A stretch of 64,000 nt of DNA, taken from positions 1-64,000 of the forward strand of contig DASZNF010000040.1 of assembly GCA_035551355.1 (NCBI GenBank), read 5' to 3'. A program made the translations under genes and the position numbers. This DNA comes from DATATV01 sp035551355. Its GTDB lineage: Bacteria > Actinomycetota > Actinomycetes > Mycobacteriales > Pseudonocardiaceae. The notes beneath the pieces were generated by a model, which saw only the letters and a program-made list of their open reading frames with translations, did no database searches and was not told the origin of the DNA. This document shows positions 8,477 through 17,327 of the stretch, piece after piece (position 1 is the stretch's first letter; each line of letters starts with the position of its first letter).

Positions 8477-9250
8477 ATGGCAACCGATGCCGGGACCAGC
8501 CCGATATCGCTGCCCGAGGACCTGTTCCTCGACATCGATCGGTCCAGCGCGATCCCGCTGTACTTCCAGATCGCCAGCCGCATCGAGAAGGCGATCGTCG
8601 ATGGCGAGGTGCCGCCCGGGGCGCGCCTGGAGAACGAGATCGCCCTGGGTGAGCGGCTGAACCTGTCCCGGCCCACGATACGGCGGGCCATGCAGGAGCT
8701 GGCCAACAAGGGGTTGCTGGTGCGCCGCCGGGGCATCGGCACCCAGGTGGTCCAGGGGCCGGTCACCCGCAAGGTCGAGCTCACCAGCCTCTACGACGAC
8801 CTCGACCGGGGCGGCCAGCGTCCGACCACCACGTTGCTCTCGCACGAGGTCGTCCCGGCCGACGATCAGGTGGCCAGCCATCTGTCGGTGCAACCCGGCA
8901 TCCCGGTCCTGCATATCCGGCGGCTGCGCCTGTCCAACGGCGTGCCGCTGGCCGTGCTGGAGAACTTTCTGCCCGAGGAGTTCGCCCAGCTGACCCGCGA
9001 GGATCTGGAGAACCGCGGGCTGTATCAGCTCATGCGCCGGCACGGCACGCACATCCGGGTCGCGCAGCAGAGCATCGGCGCCCGGGCGGCCCACGCCGAC
9101 GAGAGCAGGCTGCTGGAGATCAAGCGGCACGGTCCGGTGCTGACCATGGACCGCACCGCCTACGACAACTCGGGCAAGGCCGTCGAGTTCGGGCACCACT
9201 GCTACCGCCCGGATCTCTACAACTTCCAGATCACCCTCGTCGACAGCTGA
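8477..9250 (+). CDS. iolR: GntR/HutC-family regulator, probable inositol repressor
   Basis: 257 residues. An N-terminal winged helix at about residues 22-92 (IPLYFQIASRIEKAI, ENEIALGERLNLSRPTIRRA, GIGTQVV) is followed by a UTRA ligand-binding domain (about 110-250) with VLHIRRLRLSNGVPLAVLENFLP. This is the HutC branch of GntR. Start ATG 8477 has gagggaggc upstream. It sits next to the iol operon, as iolR does beside iolC in Corynebacterium, and the perfect dyad just upstream resembles IolR sites; a related dyad precedes iolC. Inferred job: repress iol genes until an inositol-derived inducer appears. The symbol rests on context, not on a comparison I could run. Confidence 0.75.
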   Translation: MATDAGTSPISLPEDLFLDIDRSSAIPLYFQIASRIEKAIVDGEVPPGARLENEIALGERLNLSRPTIRRAMQELANKGLLVRRRGIGTQVVQGPVTRKVELTSLYDDLDRGGQRPTTTLLSHEVVPADDQVASHLSVQPGIPVLHIRRLRLSNGVPLAVLENFLPEEFAQLTREDLENRGLYQLMRRHGTHIRVAQQSIGARAAHADESRLLEIKRHGPVLTMDRTAYDNSGKAVEFGHHCYRPDLYNFQITLVDS

Positions 9251-9290
9251 CCGGTCAGACGACTTCGACTCGCCTGCCGGCGGTTGGTGA

Positions 9291-10169
9291 TCAGCTGTTC
9301 GCGGCGGCGATCAGCTCGCGAATCTTGCCCAGCTGGTAGCGGGAAGTCTCGTCGGCGGTCTCGTCCTCGGCGAACACGTTGGAGCAGAGGATCGCGTCGT
9401 CCCGGCCCAGAAACCCGGAAGTGGCCAACGTGCCGAACAGCTCGGCCCAGTCCACGTCACCGTCGCCGACCTTGAGGTGCTGGTGCACCCGGGCCGGACT
9501 CCCCGGCGGGTTGGTGACGTACCGCAGGCCGTGCGAGCGCCGGTGGTCGAAAGTGTCGGCGATGTAGACCGCCTGCAACCGCTCCCCCAGGTCCGGGATG
9601 AGCGATGCGGCCTGGTCGCCGTAGTGGAAGGTGTGGCTGGCCACGTACACGAATCCGATGGCCGGGTTGTCCAGGCCGCGGATGATGCGCCACGCCTCCA
9701 GCCCGTCCTCCACGAAGTCGTCCGGGTGCGGATCGATGTTCACCCGCACCCCGGCTGCCTCGATGACCGGCAGCAGTTCCTCCATCGACCGGTAGAAACC
9801 GGCCTCGGACTCCTCGGCTCGTTCGGGGCGGCCGGAGAACTCGGTGTTGACCACCGGCACTTCCAGCTCCTCGGCGATCCGGATGATGCGTTTCCAGTTG
9901 CGCACGGCGGCTTCCCGTTGCGGCCCGTCCGGCGAGGACCAGCGTTGCACCGGCAGCAGCGAGGAGATGCCAACACCTGCGTCGGCGGCGCGCTTCTTCA
10001 CCGTGGCCAGGTAGGCCTTGTCCACCCGCGGATGCGCGAAGAACGGGATGAAATCAGGATGCGGGGTGAGCTGGATCCACTCGTAGCCCGCGGCCGCGGC
10101 CACGTCGAAGAAGTCGAGGAAGCCGTGGCTGCTGTGGTGCGGGGTGGGGTCGAGGGCGATCTTCACCAT
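9291..10169 (-). CDS. iolH: sugar phosphate isomerase/epimerase, IolH-like
   Basis: 292 residues, AP-endonuclease-2/xylose-isomerase-like TIM barrel. Metal-binding acidic and His residues are visible: Glu in NTEFSG, Asp/His in NIDPHPDDF, His in VASHTFHYGD, and VHQHLKVGDGDVDW near the C-terminus, which is typical of IolE/IolH-type enzymes. It is the last gene of the iol operon, 80 bases after iolG, matching the position of iolH in Corynebacterium. In that pathway the exact step of IolH is not firmly established; an isomerase or epimerase role on a pathway intermediate is likely. Confidence 0.8.
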   Translation of the reverse strand: MVKIALDPTPHHSSHGFLDFFDVAAAAGYEWIQLTPHPDFIPFFAHPRVDKAYLATVKKRAADAGVGISSLLPVQRWSSPDGPQREAAVRNWKRIIRIAEELEVPVVNTEFSGRPERAEESEAGFYRSMEELLPVIEAAGVRVNIDPHPDDFVEDGLEAWRIIRGLDNPAIGFVYVASHTFHYGDQAASLIPDLGERLQAVYIADTFDHRRSHGLRYVTNPPGSPARVHQHLKVGDGDVDWAELFGTLATSGFLGRDDAILCSNVFAEDETADETSRYQLGKIRELIAAANS

Positions 10170-10249
10170 CGCGGTCCTCCAGGATCGGCGGGCGAATCAG
10201 AGCGGCAACCAACGAAGCGCCGCACAGCAGCGCATGCGAAGCAGCCGGG

Positions 10250-11272
10250 TCAGGCGTAGAACGCCGGGCGTTCCGGCAGATCCAGCGCGATCGGACCACT
10301 GGTCTCCAGCGCCTTCACCCCGGCCGCGCACGCGACCGCGACCCGGTAACCGTCCCAGGCGGACGGTCCGGCGATCTCGCCGCGCCGGGCCGCGTTCACC
10401 CAATCCTGCACCTGCACGTCGTAGGCCTGCTTGAACCGGGTCTTGAAGTTCTGGTGCTCGCCGATGGCGAACTTGGCGTCCTGCCACAGTTGCAGGCCCT
10501 CGGGCTGGCCGATCCGAGCGATCCCGCGCTGGAATACGGCCTCGGTGCCGACCTGGTAGCCGAACTGAACGCTGACGTTCATCTCCACGTCGGCCAGCAC
10601 CCCGTTGTCCAGTTCCATCAGCACCAGGATCGGCTCGCGCAGGTGGTCGGGACCGAGCGCGTTGCGTTTGCCGTAGCGCACCTCGACCGAGGTGATGTCG
10701 GCCCCGGCCAGCCACGGCACCACGTCGAACTCGTGCACCACGGAGTCGGTGATCAGCATGTGCTGCACATAGCTTTCCGGTGGCACCGTGGCGTTGCGGT
10801 GCACGTTACGCAGCATCAGCAACTCGCCCGCGGTGCCCGCGGTGATGAGCTCGCGCAGCTGCCGGTACTGCGGGTCGAAACGGCGCATGAAGCCGACCTG
10901 AATGAGTTGCCTGCCCACCTTCTGCTCGGCCTCCAGCACCCGCCAGGACGATTCGGGGTCCTGGGTGAGCGGCTTCTCGCACAGGATCGGCAGCCCGGCT
11001 TCCAGCGCGGGCATCAGGACCGGCTCGTGGAACTGGCCGGGGGTGGCGATCAGCACGGCGTCGACCGCGCCGGCGTCGATGGCGTCCTCGATGCGGGTGA
11101 AGGTGGCCGCTCCCGGTGCCAACGCCGCGGCCGACCGGGCCCGGCCCTCGTCCGGTTCGACAATGGCCGAGACCCCGGCGCCGTTGGTGGTGTTGACCAG
11201 CCGGGCGACGTGGTCGGCGCCCATCAGGCCGGCTCCGGCGACCCCGACGCGCAGTTCGCTGGTGCTGCTCAT
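10250..11272 (-). CDS. iolG: inositol 2-dehydrogenase-like Gfo/Idh/MocA oxidoreductase
   Basis: 340 residues. The N-terminal Rossmann domain begins with GVAGAGLMGADH; the nicotinamide-site EKP motif is in CEKPLTQDP, and the C-terminal alpha/beta domain has VVHEFDVVPWL with the usual Asp and His. IolG oxidises myo-inositol to 2-keto-myo-inositol with NAD+, the first step of the pathway. Position between iolE and iolH supports it. Gfo/Idh/MocA proteins are many, so a specificity for scyllo- or chiro-inositol cannot be excluded. Confidence 0.85.
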   Translation of the reverse strand: MSSTSELRVGVAGAGLMGADHVARLVNTTNGAGVSAIVEPDEGRARSAAALAPGAATFTRIEDAIDAGAVDAVLIATPGQFHEPVLMPALEAGLPILCEKPLTQDPESSWRVLEAEQKVGRQLIQVGFMRRFDPQYRQLRELITAGTAGELLMLRNVHRNATVPPESYVQHMLITDSVVHEFDVVPWLAGADITSVEVRYGKRNALGPDHLREPILVLMELDNGVLADVEMNVSVQFGYQVGTEAVFQRGIARIGQPEGLQLWQDAKFAIGEHQNFKTRFKQAYDVQVQDWVNAARRGEIAGPSAWDGYRVAVACAAGVKALETSGPIALDLPERPAFYA

Positions 11273-11305
11273 TGGCTTTGCCCTTCGTCGTTTCAGGGGG
11301 CGGGT

Positions 11306-12253
11306 TCAGCGGATGCGGGTCAGCGGCGTGCAGCCGAAGATGTGTTCCCGGGTGCGGCTGGCGATGCCCAGCGGCAGGTCGATGTCCACGCCGGGCATGT
11401 CCTGCTCGACGATGGCGAAGATCTCCTGGTCGATCGCGGACACGGCGTCGATGATCGGCTGGAAGTCCGGGATGCCGGCCGGTGGCTCGACCATCACGTC
11501 GATTGCGGAGTCGGCGAACGGCACATCGTTCTTGAGCACCTCGAACCGCAACTCCGGGTCGATCTGCTTGAGGTGCAGGTAGCCGATGCGGTTCGGATGC
11601 GCGTTGATCAGCTTGACGTTGTCCCCGCCGTAGTAGGCGAAGTGGCCGGTGTCCAGGCACAGGTTGAGGTAGCGCCGATCGGTCAGTTCCAGCAGCTTCT
11701 CGACCTCGCCGTAGGTGCCGATGTGGCTGTCGGCGTGCGAGTGGAACTGTTGGTGCACACCGTATTCCTCCACCAGCGCCTTACCGAGCCGCTCGTGCCC
11801 GGCCGCCAGCGCCTGCCACTGCTGGTCGGTGAGGGTGCGCGCCTCCAGCGTCTCGCCGGTGGCGTCCGAGCGCCAGAGATCCGGGATGACGACGATGTGT
11901 TCGGCGCCCAGCGCATGCGTCAGTCCGGCCACCTTGACCGCCTGGTCCCAGGCCCGCTGCCACTGCTCGGGTCCCTTGTGGAATCCGGTGAACACGGTGC
12001 CACCGGACAGTTCCAGGTCCCGCTTGGCCAGTTCGTCGGCCAGCTGCCGGGGGTCGGTGGGCAGGTAACCGTAGGGGCCGAGTTCGACCCAGTGGTAGCC
12101 GGCGGCCTGGACCTCGTCCAGGAACCGCTGCCACGGGATCTGCCGCGGGTGTTCGGGGAACCAGACGCCCCACGAGTCGGGGGCGGTGCCGATCCGCAGG
12201 CCCTCGGTGTGGGCCGCGGCCGGGGTGGCACTTGGCGCGGTGTCGGTCGTCAT
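11306..12253 (-). CDS. iolE: 2-keto-myo-inositol dehydratase
   Basis: 315 residues, TIM-barrel enzyme of the IolE type. The N-terminal GTAPDSWGVWFPEHPRQIPW and FLDEVQAAGYHWVELGPYGY are the family signature; QFHSHADSHIGTYGEVEKLL and LCLDTGHFAYYGGD carry metal-ligand His and Asp/Glu residues, and GYLHLKQID another His. IolE removes water from 2-keto-myo-inositol to give the diketone that IolD opens. The ATG at 12253 follows iolD by 30 bases. Intact and of normal length. Confidence 0.93.
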   Translation of the reverse strand: MTTDTAPSATPAAAHTEGLRIGTAPDSWGVWFPEHPRQIPWQRFLDEVQAAGYHWVELGPYGYLPTDPRQLADELAKRDLELSGGTVFTGFHKGPEQWQRAWDQAVKVAGLTHALGAEHIVVIPDLWRSDATGETLEARTLTDQQWQALAAGHERLGKALVEEYGVHQQFHSHADSHIGTYGEVEKLLELTDRRYLNLCLDTGHFAYYGGDNVKLINAHPNRIGYLHLKQIDPELRFEVLKNDVPFADSAIDVMVEPPAGIPDFQPIIDAVSAIDQEIFAIVEQDMPGVDIDLPLGIASRTREHIFGCTPLTRIR

Positions 12254-12283
12254 TGTCCTTCTCCGGTTCGGTGTGCGGTTCGG

Positions 12284-14197
12284 TCACCCCAGCAGGGGTC
12301 GCTGCTTCTTCTGCTGTTCGAGATACTCGGCGTGGGCCCGTTTCGTACTGTCCAGTTCGGACTGTTGCGCGACCGGCACGTCCCACCACCCCTCGCCGTC
12401 CGGCGCGTACCGGAAGGGATCGGAGTTGATGTGGATCAGCGTGGCGACATCGCTCTGCTTCGCCGCCGTCACCGCCGCGGACAGCTTCGCGGTCACGTCC
12501 GGGCCGGGCTGGATCTCGATCACGTCCAGGCCGTAGCTGCGGGCGTTGGCGGCCAGGTCCACCGCGGTGAGCAACTCGCCGGACTCGAAGTTGCGCGCGT
12601 CTCGGTCCAGGTACCGGTAGCGAGTGCCGAACCGTTGCGCACCAACGGTTTCCGACAGATGGCCGATAGAGGCGTAGCCCTCGTTCTGCACCAGCACCAC
12701 GATGATCTTGATGCCCTCGGCGACCGCGGTCACCAGCTCGGTGTGCAGCATCAGGTAGGAGCCGTCGCCGACCATGACGATTACGTCCCGGTCGTCGCCC
12801 AGCGCGGTGAGGCCGCGTTTGACGCCCAGTCCCCCGGCGATCTCGTAACCCATGCAGGAGAAGGCGTATTCGACGTGATAGCCCAGCGCATCGCGGACCC
12901 GCCACAGCTTGTGCAGGTCGCCGGGCAGCGAACCGGCCGCCTGCACCACCACGTCCTTCGGATCACTGGCCGCCTGCACCGCGCCGATGATCTCGGACTG
13001 GCCGGGCAGATCCGCCCCGGTCGATGCCAGCGCGGTGTCGACGACCGCATCCCACTCGCGCTTCTCGCGGGCGACCCGCTCGCCGTGCTCGGCGCTGACG
13101 TGGTGCCGGTCCAGCCGGGTGCGCAGTGCGACAAGCGTCTCCCGGGCGTCGGCGATCACCGGCAACCGGGAACCGTGTTTGTAGGCGTCGAAACCCGCGA
13201 CGTTGATGTTCACGAACCGCACGTCCGGGTGCTGGAACCCGGTGCGGCTGGCGGTGGTGAAGTCGCTGTACCGGGTGCCGATGCCGATCACCACATCGGC
13301 GTCGGCGGCCAGCCGGTTGGCCGCGGTGGTGCCGGTCGCGCCGACCCCGCCGAGATAGTGCGGGTGGTTCCAGTTCAAGGAGCCACCACCGGCCTGGCTG
13401 GTGCCGACCGGGATTCCGGTGTGCTCCGCCAGATCCCGCAGCGCATCCTCGGCGCCGGAGTAGATCACCCCGCCCCCGGCGATGATGAACGGCGCCCGCG
13501 CGCCCCGGATCGCGGTCACCGCGGCCTCCAGCGCCCAGTCCTCGGGCAGCGGCCTGCGGATGTGCCATTCCCGCTCGGCCAGGAACTCCTCGGGCACGTC
13601 GATCGCCTCGGCCTGCACGTCCTCGGGCAACGCGATGGTCACCGCGCCGGTATCGGCCGGATCGGTGAGCACCCGCATGGCGGCCAAGGCGATGGAGTAC
13701 AGCTGTTCGGGGCGTTGCACCCGGTCGAAGAACCGGGACAGCGGCCGGAACGCGTCGGTGACCTGGATGCCGAGGTCGTGCGGCTGCTCGAGTTGTTGCA
13801 GCACCGGGTCGGCGACCCGGGTGGCGAAGGTGTCCGAGGGCAGCAGCAGCGCGGGCATCCGGTTGGCGGTGGCCAGCGCGGCGCCGGTGAGCAGGTTGGC
13901 CGCGCCCGGTCCGACCGAGGCGGTGGCCGCCAGGGTGGCGCGGCGCCGGTGCATGCGGGCGAAGCCGACCGCCTGGTGCACCATGGCCTGCTCGTTGCGA
14001 GCCTGGTGGTAGGGCAGCAGATCCGGCTGCGTCACGTTGTACTGGGCCAGCGCCTGGCCCAGTCCGGCGACGTTGCCGTGCCCGAAGATGCCCATGATGC
14101 CCGGGATGGTCCGTTCCCGACGGTCACCGTCCACTGTGTACTGATGAGCGAGGAACTCGACCAGGGCCTGGCCGACGGTCATCCGGCGGGTCGTCAT
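12284..14197 (-). CDS. iolD: trihydroxycyclohexane-1,2-dione hydrolase (ThDP-dependent)
   Basis: 637 residues, normal for IolD. A ThDP-enzyme layout: N-terminal Pyr domain with the activating Glu in ARNEQAMVHQAVGFA, a central Rossmann domain (FIIAGGGVIYSGAED, GIGTRYSDF) and a C-terminal PP domain with MVGDGSYLML, the GDG metal-binding start. It cleaves the C-C bond of the cyclic diketone to open the inositol ring. ATG 14197 overlaps the iolB stop by four bases (ATGA), so translation is coupled. Long reading frames on the opposite strand here are shadows of this GC-rich gene. Confidence 0.94.
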   Translation of the reverse strand: MTTRRMTVGQALVEFLAHQYTVDGDRRERTIPGIMGIFGHGNVAGLGQALAQYNVTQPDLLPYHQARNEQAMVHQAVGFARMHRRRATLAATASVGPGAANLLTGAALATANRMPALLLPSDTFATRVADPVLQQLEQPHDLGIQVTDAFRPLSRFFDRVQRPEQLYSIALAAMRVLTDPADTGAVTIALPEDVQAEAIDVPEEFLAEREWHIRRPLPEDWALEAAVTAIRGARAPFIIAGGGVIYSGAEDALRDLAEHTGIPVGTSQAGGGSLNWNHPHYLGGVGATGTTAANRLAADADVVIGIGTRYSDFTTASRTGFQHPDVRFVNINVAGFDAYKHGSRLPVIADARETLVALRTRLDRHHVSAEHGERVAREKREWDAVVDTALASTGADLPGQSEIIGAVQAASDPKDVVVQAAGSLPGDLHKLWRVRDALGYHVEYAFSCMGYEIAGGLGVKRGLTALGDDRDVIVMVGDGSYLMLHTELVTAVAEGIKIIVVLVQNEGYASIGHLSETVGAQRFGTRYRYLDRDARNFESGELLTAVDLAANARSYGLDVIEIQPGPDVTAKLSAAVTAAKQSDVATLIHINSDPFRYAPDGEGWWDVPVAQQSELDSTKRAHAEYLEQQKKQRPLLG

Positions 14198-15096
14198 CGG
14201 GTCACTTCCTCGGTCGCGGGAAGGTAGGGCAGCCGGTCGTCCGGGGCCTGCCCGGTCCACCGGTCGCGAATCCACGCTTGGCGCGGGTCGTCGGACACCA
14301 GCCAGATCCGTTCCGGGTCCGGCCCGGCCATCACGTTGAGGTAGTACAGGTCGTACTCGGGCGCGGCCGCAGCCGGACCGTGATAACCGTGCGGCACCAG
14401 CGCGATGTCGCCGGTGCGCACCAGCGCCTGGGTGTCGATCTCGCCCGCCGCCGAGGTGTAGCTGGCAAAGCTGCCGAACGCGTCGGCGTCGGCCGGGGCG
14501 TGCACACCGCGGGCCGGAGCGACCTCGAAGTAGTAGATCTCCTCCAGCCGCGTTTCGTGCCCCGGCACGTGTTCGTCGTGCTTGTGCGCCGGATGCGAGG
14601 ACCAGTTGCCGCCGGGCGTGATCACCTCGCACACGATGAACGCGGCCGCGTCCAGCGCCTCCGGGGTGCCGAAGTTGTGCACCTGCCGGGTGTCCCGCCC
14701 CGCACCCCGCACCTCCACCGGCACCTCACCGCGTCCCAGATACCGGCTCGGCCTGCGCACGCTGGTGGGCGCCTCCGCGACCGCGACCCGGCCCCGGCCG
14801 TGAATGACCAGCCCTTGCCCGACGCCGGCGTAGAGCACATCGGTCGGACCGTCGAACACACTCGCCCGGCCGGCCAGCTCGGTGCTGGTCCCGTCGTGTT
14901 CGACGCGGAAACCGCCGGACAGCGGGATGACGATCCGCTCGATGTCCCCGCCCGGCAACTCCAGCGGGCCCTCGCCGAGCACGGCCACCCGCAAGCCGGT
15001 GTGCCGCCAGCCGGGCACCGAGGTGTCCACAATGGACTCCCAGTCGGCCCGGGCCAGCGCACCGCGCGGGAAGAACCATTCGTTGCGCACTGTCAT
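14194..15096 (-). CDS. iolB: 5-deoxy-glucuronate isomerase
   Basis: 300 residues, bicupin KduI/IolB family. The second cupin carries the metal ligands in HPAHKHDEH and LEEIYYFE, and a distal His in LVPHGYHGP; DLYYLNVMAGP near the C-terminus is characteristic. IolB converts 5-deoxy-glucuronate to 2-deoxy-5-keto-gluconate, the substrate of IolC. ATG 15096 is chosen for the start of the fold (MTVRNEWFFPRG); it follows the iolA remnant by 23 bases and overlaps iolD. Confidence 0.93.
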   Translation of the reverse strand: MTVRNEWFFPRGALARADWESIVDTSVPGWRHTGLRVAVLGEGPLELPGGDIERIVIPLSGGFRVEHDGTSTELAGRASVFDGPTDVLYAGVGQGLVIHGRGRVAVAEAPTSVRRPSRYLGRGEVPVEVRGAGRDTRQVHNFGTPEALDAAAFIVCEVITPGGNWSSHPAHKHDEHVPGHETRLEEIYYFEVAPARGVHAPADADAFGSFASYTSAAGEIDTQALVRTGDIALVPHGYHGPAAAAPEYDLYYLNVMAGPDPERIWLVSDDPRQAWIRDRWTGQAPDDRLPYLPATEEVTR

Positions 15097-15119
15097 AGTG
15101 GCGCCGCGCCCCTTCCGTG

Positions 15120-15299
15120 TCAGTCGTTCCCGGGGAAGCCCAGGTTGATGCCGCCGTGCGAGGGTTCCGGCCACCGGGAGGTGATGGCCTTCTGCTGCGT
15201 GATGAACTCGACCCCTTCGGCGCCGTTGATCCAGTGCGGCACGACGGGCAGACCGGTTTCCGTGGTCTCGGTGCTGGCGGCGGTGCCGGTGTTCGTCAC
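15120..15299 (-). pseudogene. iolA: iolA/mmsA remnant: both ends joined by an in-frame internal deletion
   Basis: 59 residues from GTG 15299 to TGA. Residues 17-27 (LPVVPHWINGA) match the start of methylmalonate-semialdehyde dehydrogenase, and residues 28-59 (GVEFITQQKAITSRW, then GINLGFPGND at the end) match its last thirty residues. About 430-440 middle residues, including the NAD-binding domain and the catalytic Cys, are missing. The join is in frame near 15219. It sits exactly where iolA lies in the Corynebacterium operon. It cannot be an enzyme; the pathway would need another mmsA copy. The reading frame may persist to keep coupling between its neighbours. Confidence 0.85.
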
Positions 15300-15334
15300 G
15301 AGAATTCCTTCGGTTGCGAGAACAGGAAAGTCGG

Positions 15335-16255
15335 TCAGCGGCCGTGCACGAGGGATGCGGCGATGTCGACCGCGCCGGTGACGTCGTCGTCCCGCGGGTA
15401 GAGCAGGGTGCGGCCGACGACCAGGCCGTGCACACCCGGCAGCGCCAGGGCCGCGCCCCAGGCCGCATAGGTCTCGTCCGGGTCGCCATCGCCCTCGCCG
15501 CCCAGCAGCAGGGTGGGCAGCGTGGCGGCCTCCATGACCCGGTCCATGTCCGGCACGACCGGCAGTTTGAGCCAGGTGTAGGCGGAAGAGGCGCCGAGAC
15601 CGGAGGCGATCGCGATCGAGGTGATCACCGCTTCCGGGGACAGGTCGTTGACCACCCGCCCGTCGGCCCACCGGCTCATGAAGGGCTCCAGCATGATCGG
15701 CAACTTCGCCTGCGCCGAGGCGGTGACCGCGTGCGCGGTCGACTCCAGGGTGCGCACGGTGGCCTGATCGTGCAGGTTGACCCGCACCAGGAGTTTCGCC
15801 GCGTCCAGCCGGGCGCCGACCATGGCTTCCACGTCGTAGCCGGTGTAGCGGTCGTCCATCTCGAACACCGCGCCGCGCAGGCCACCGCGGTTCATCGAGC
15901 CGACCGCGATCTTGTTCTCCAGCACGCCGAGCAGCGCGAGATCCTCGATGATGTCCGGGGTGCCGAGCACCCCGTCCACGCCGGGCCGGGACAGCGCGAG
16001 CGCGAGCCGCCGCAACAGGTCATACCGGCTGGCCATGGCCATCGGCTCGCCGCGCACCCCCAGCGCGCCGCGGGCCGGGTGATCGGCGGCCACGATGAAC
16101 AGCCGGCCGTCGCCGCGCACCAGCGGCCGGCGCGACCGGGCGGCCAGTGCGGCCGGGATCGCGGCCGGGTTGCCGTGGCGGGTCCGACGCAGCCGGGCGA
16201 ACGCCTCATCGCTGATCAGCGGTTGCACCCGCTCGGTGAGCTCAGGCGTGGGCAC
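15335..16255 (-). CDS. (beta/alpha)8 aldolase-like protein of the iol operon (Cgl0159 type)
   Basis: 306 residues. A DeoC/LacD-like class I aldolase fold: FIVAADHPARGALG near the N-terminus, KLLVRVNLHD with a strand Lys, and LPIMLEPFMSRW, YTWLKLPVVPDM and LLLGGEGDGDPDE, the last strands carrying a second Lys and the phosphate-binding glycines. In Corynebacterium a protein of this kind lies between iolC and iolA and has a solved barrel structure without a settled function. Inferred role: cleavage of 2-deoxy-5-keto-gluconate-6-phosphate (the IolJ step), for which no other candidate is present here. Overlaps the end of iolC by 14 bases. Confidence 0.82.
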   Translation of the reverse strand: MPTPELTERVQPLISDEAFARLRRTRHGNPAAIPAALAARSRRPLVRGDGRLFIVAADHPARGALGVRGEPMAMASRYDLLRRLALALSRPGVDGVLGTPDIIEDLALLGVLENKIAVGSMNRGGLRGAVFEMDDRYTGYDVEAMVGARLDAAKLLVRVNLHDQATVRTLESTAHAVTASAQAKLPIMLEPFMSRWADGRVVNDLSPEAVITSIAIASGLGASSAYTWLKLPVVPDMDRVMEAATLPTLLLGGEGDGDPDETYAAWGAALALPGVHGLVVGRTLLYPRDDDVTGAVDIAASLVHGR

Positions 16256-17216
16256 GGTCGAACTCCTTCATCACGTCCTGGACTTCGGTGGTGGTGGGCA
16301 TCGCCGTGGAGCACTCCCGGCGGCCGGCCACGATCGCGCCCGCGATGTTGGCGAACCGCAGGGTCTTCGCCATCGGCCAGCCCTGGCGCAGTCCGTGGCA
16401 CAGCGCGCCACCGAACCCGTCGCCCGCGCCGAGGCCGTTGACCACGTCCACCCTGTGTGGCGGCACCTCGACAGCGCCCTCCCGGCTGCGGGCCAGCACC
16501 CCGCGCGGGCCCTGCTTGACGATGGCCAGTTCCACCCCGCGCTCCAGCAGCGCGTCCGCGGCCCGGTCCGGTTCGGTCTCCCCCACCGCGATCGCGCATT
16601 CCTCGCGGTTGCCGACCGCGACGGTCACCCGCTCCAGCGCGCGCCCGACCTCCTCGGTGGCGGCTTCCGGCGAGGCCCAGAACATCGGCCGGTAGTCCAG
16701 GTCGAGCACGGTCAGCGGGACCCGGCCGCGGGCCTGCCAGGCCGCGTGGTGGGCGGCCCGGCTGGGCTCCCGGGACAGTCCGGTGACGGTGGCCCAGAAG
16801 ATCCGCGCCCGGCCGATCGCCGCCAGGTCCAGCTGATCGGCGGTGATCATCAGATCGGGGGCGATGGGGTCCCGGTAGAAGTACAGCGGGAAGTCGTCGG
16901 GCGGGAAGATCTCGCAGAAGGTGACCGGGGTCTTGAGCTCGGGCACGGTCGCCACGAACCGCGCGTCCACGCCGAGCCGCGCCACCTCCCGGCGCGCGTA
17001 GCGGCCGAACGGGTCGTCGCCGACCCCGGTGACCACCGCGCTGCGCAGCCCGTGCCGGGCGGCGGCGATGGCCACGTTGGTGGCGCTGCCGCCGAGGTAC
17101 TTGCCGAACGTCTCGACGTCCTCGAGACCGACACCGTCCTGTAGCGGGTAGAGGTCGACGCCGATCCGGCCGATGGTGATCAGATCGAAGGGTGAGTCCT
17201 CCGGCGGTGTGCCCAT
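16242..17216 (-). CDS. iolC: 5-dehydro-2-deoxygluconokinase
   Basis: 324 residues, PfkB/ribokinase family. The substrate-binding GGSATNVAIAAARHG segment and the C-terminal anion-hole/catalytic motif VNGLGAGDGFGGALCHG (Asp base in GAGD) are intact. IolC phosphorylates 2-deoxy-5-keto-gluconate with ATP. Start ATG 17216 is taken because AAAGGAGTG sits at ideal distance upstream; an upstream in-frame start would swallow this ribosome site. First gene of the iol operon, which runs to iolH at 9291 on the same strand with short gaps or overlaps. Confidence 0.93.
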   Translation of the reverse strand: MGTPPEDSPFDLITIGRIGVDLYPLQDGVGLEDVETFGKYLGGSATNVAIAAARHGLRSAVVTGVGDDPFGRYARREVARLGVDARFVATVPELKTPVTFCEIFPPDDFPLYFYRDPIAPDLMITADQLDLAAIGRARIFWATVTGLSREPSRAAHHAAWQARGRVPLTVLDLDYRPMFWASPEAATEEVGRALERVTVAVGNREECAIAVGETEPDRAADALLERGVELAIVKQGPRGVLARSREGAVEVPPHRVDVVNGLGAGDGFGGALCHGLRQGWPMAKTLRFANIAGAIVAGRRECSTAMPTTTEVQDVMKEFDRAHA

Positions 17217-17270
17217 GCCCGTGCCACTCCTTTGCAACTCGGCCACACCGCCAGCCAACACCACGTACTT

Positions 17271-17288
17271 TGTTCTGTCAAACTAACA
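17271..17288. promoter_or_regulatory. candidate IolR site over the iol operon -35
   Basis: TGTTCTGTCAAACTAACA: outer arms TGTT/AACA with the same 18-base span as the perfect dyad before iolR, and both begin TGTyCT. On the minus strand it contains TTGACA, a good -35 for iolC, so binding would block the operon promoter. The match is partial. Confidence 0.4.
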
Positions 17289-17327
17289 ACCGGCCTTACA
17301 TTCGGACCGCGGAGTGCCCGAAGATGG

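Noticed and set aside
10454..14227. 1257-codon open frame on the plus strand opposite iolG, iolE and iolD
   Set aside because: Third-position GC bias keeps the complementary frame open; the composition is Arg/Gly/His-rich with no domain, and the minus-strand genes are unmistakable.
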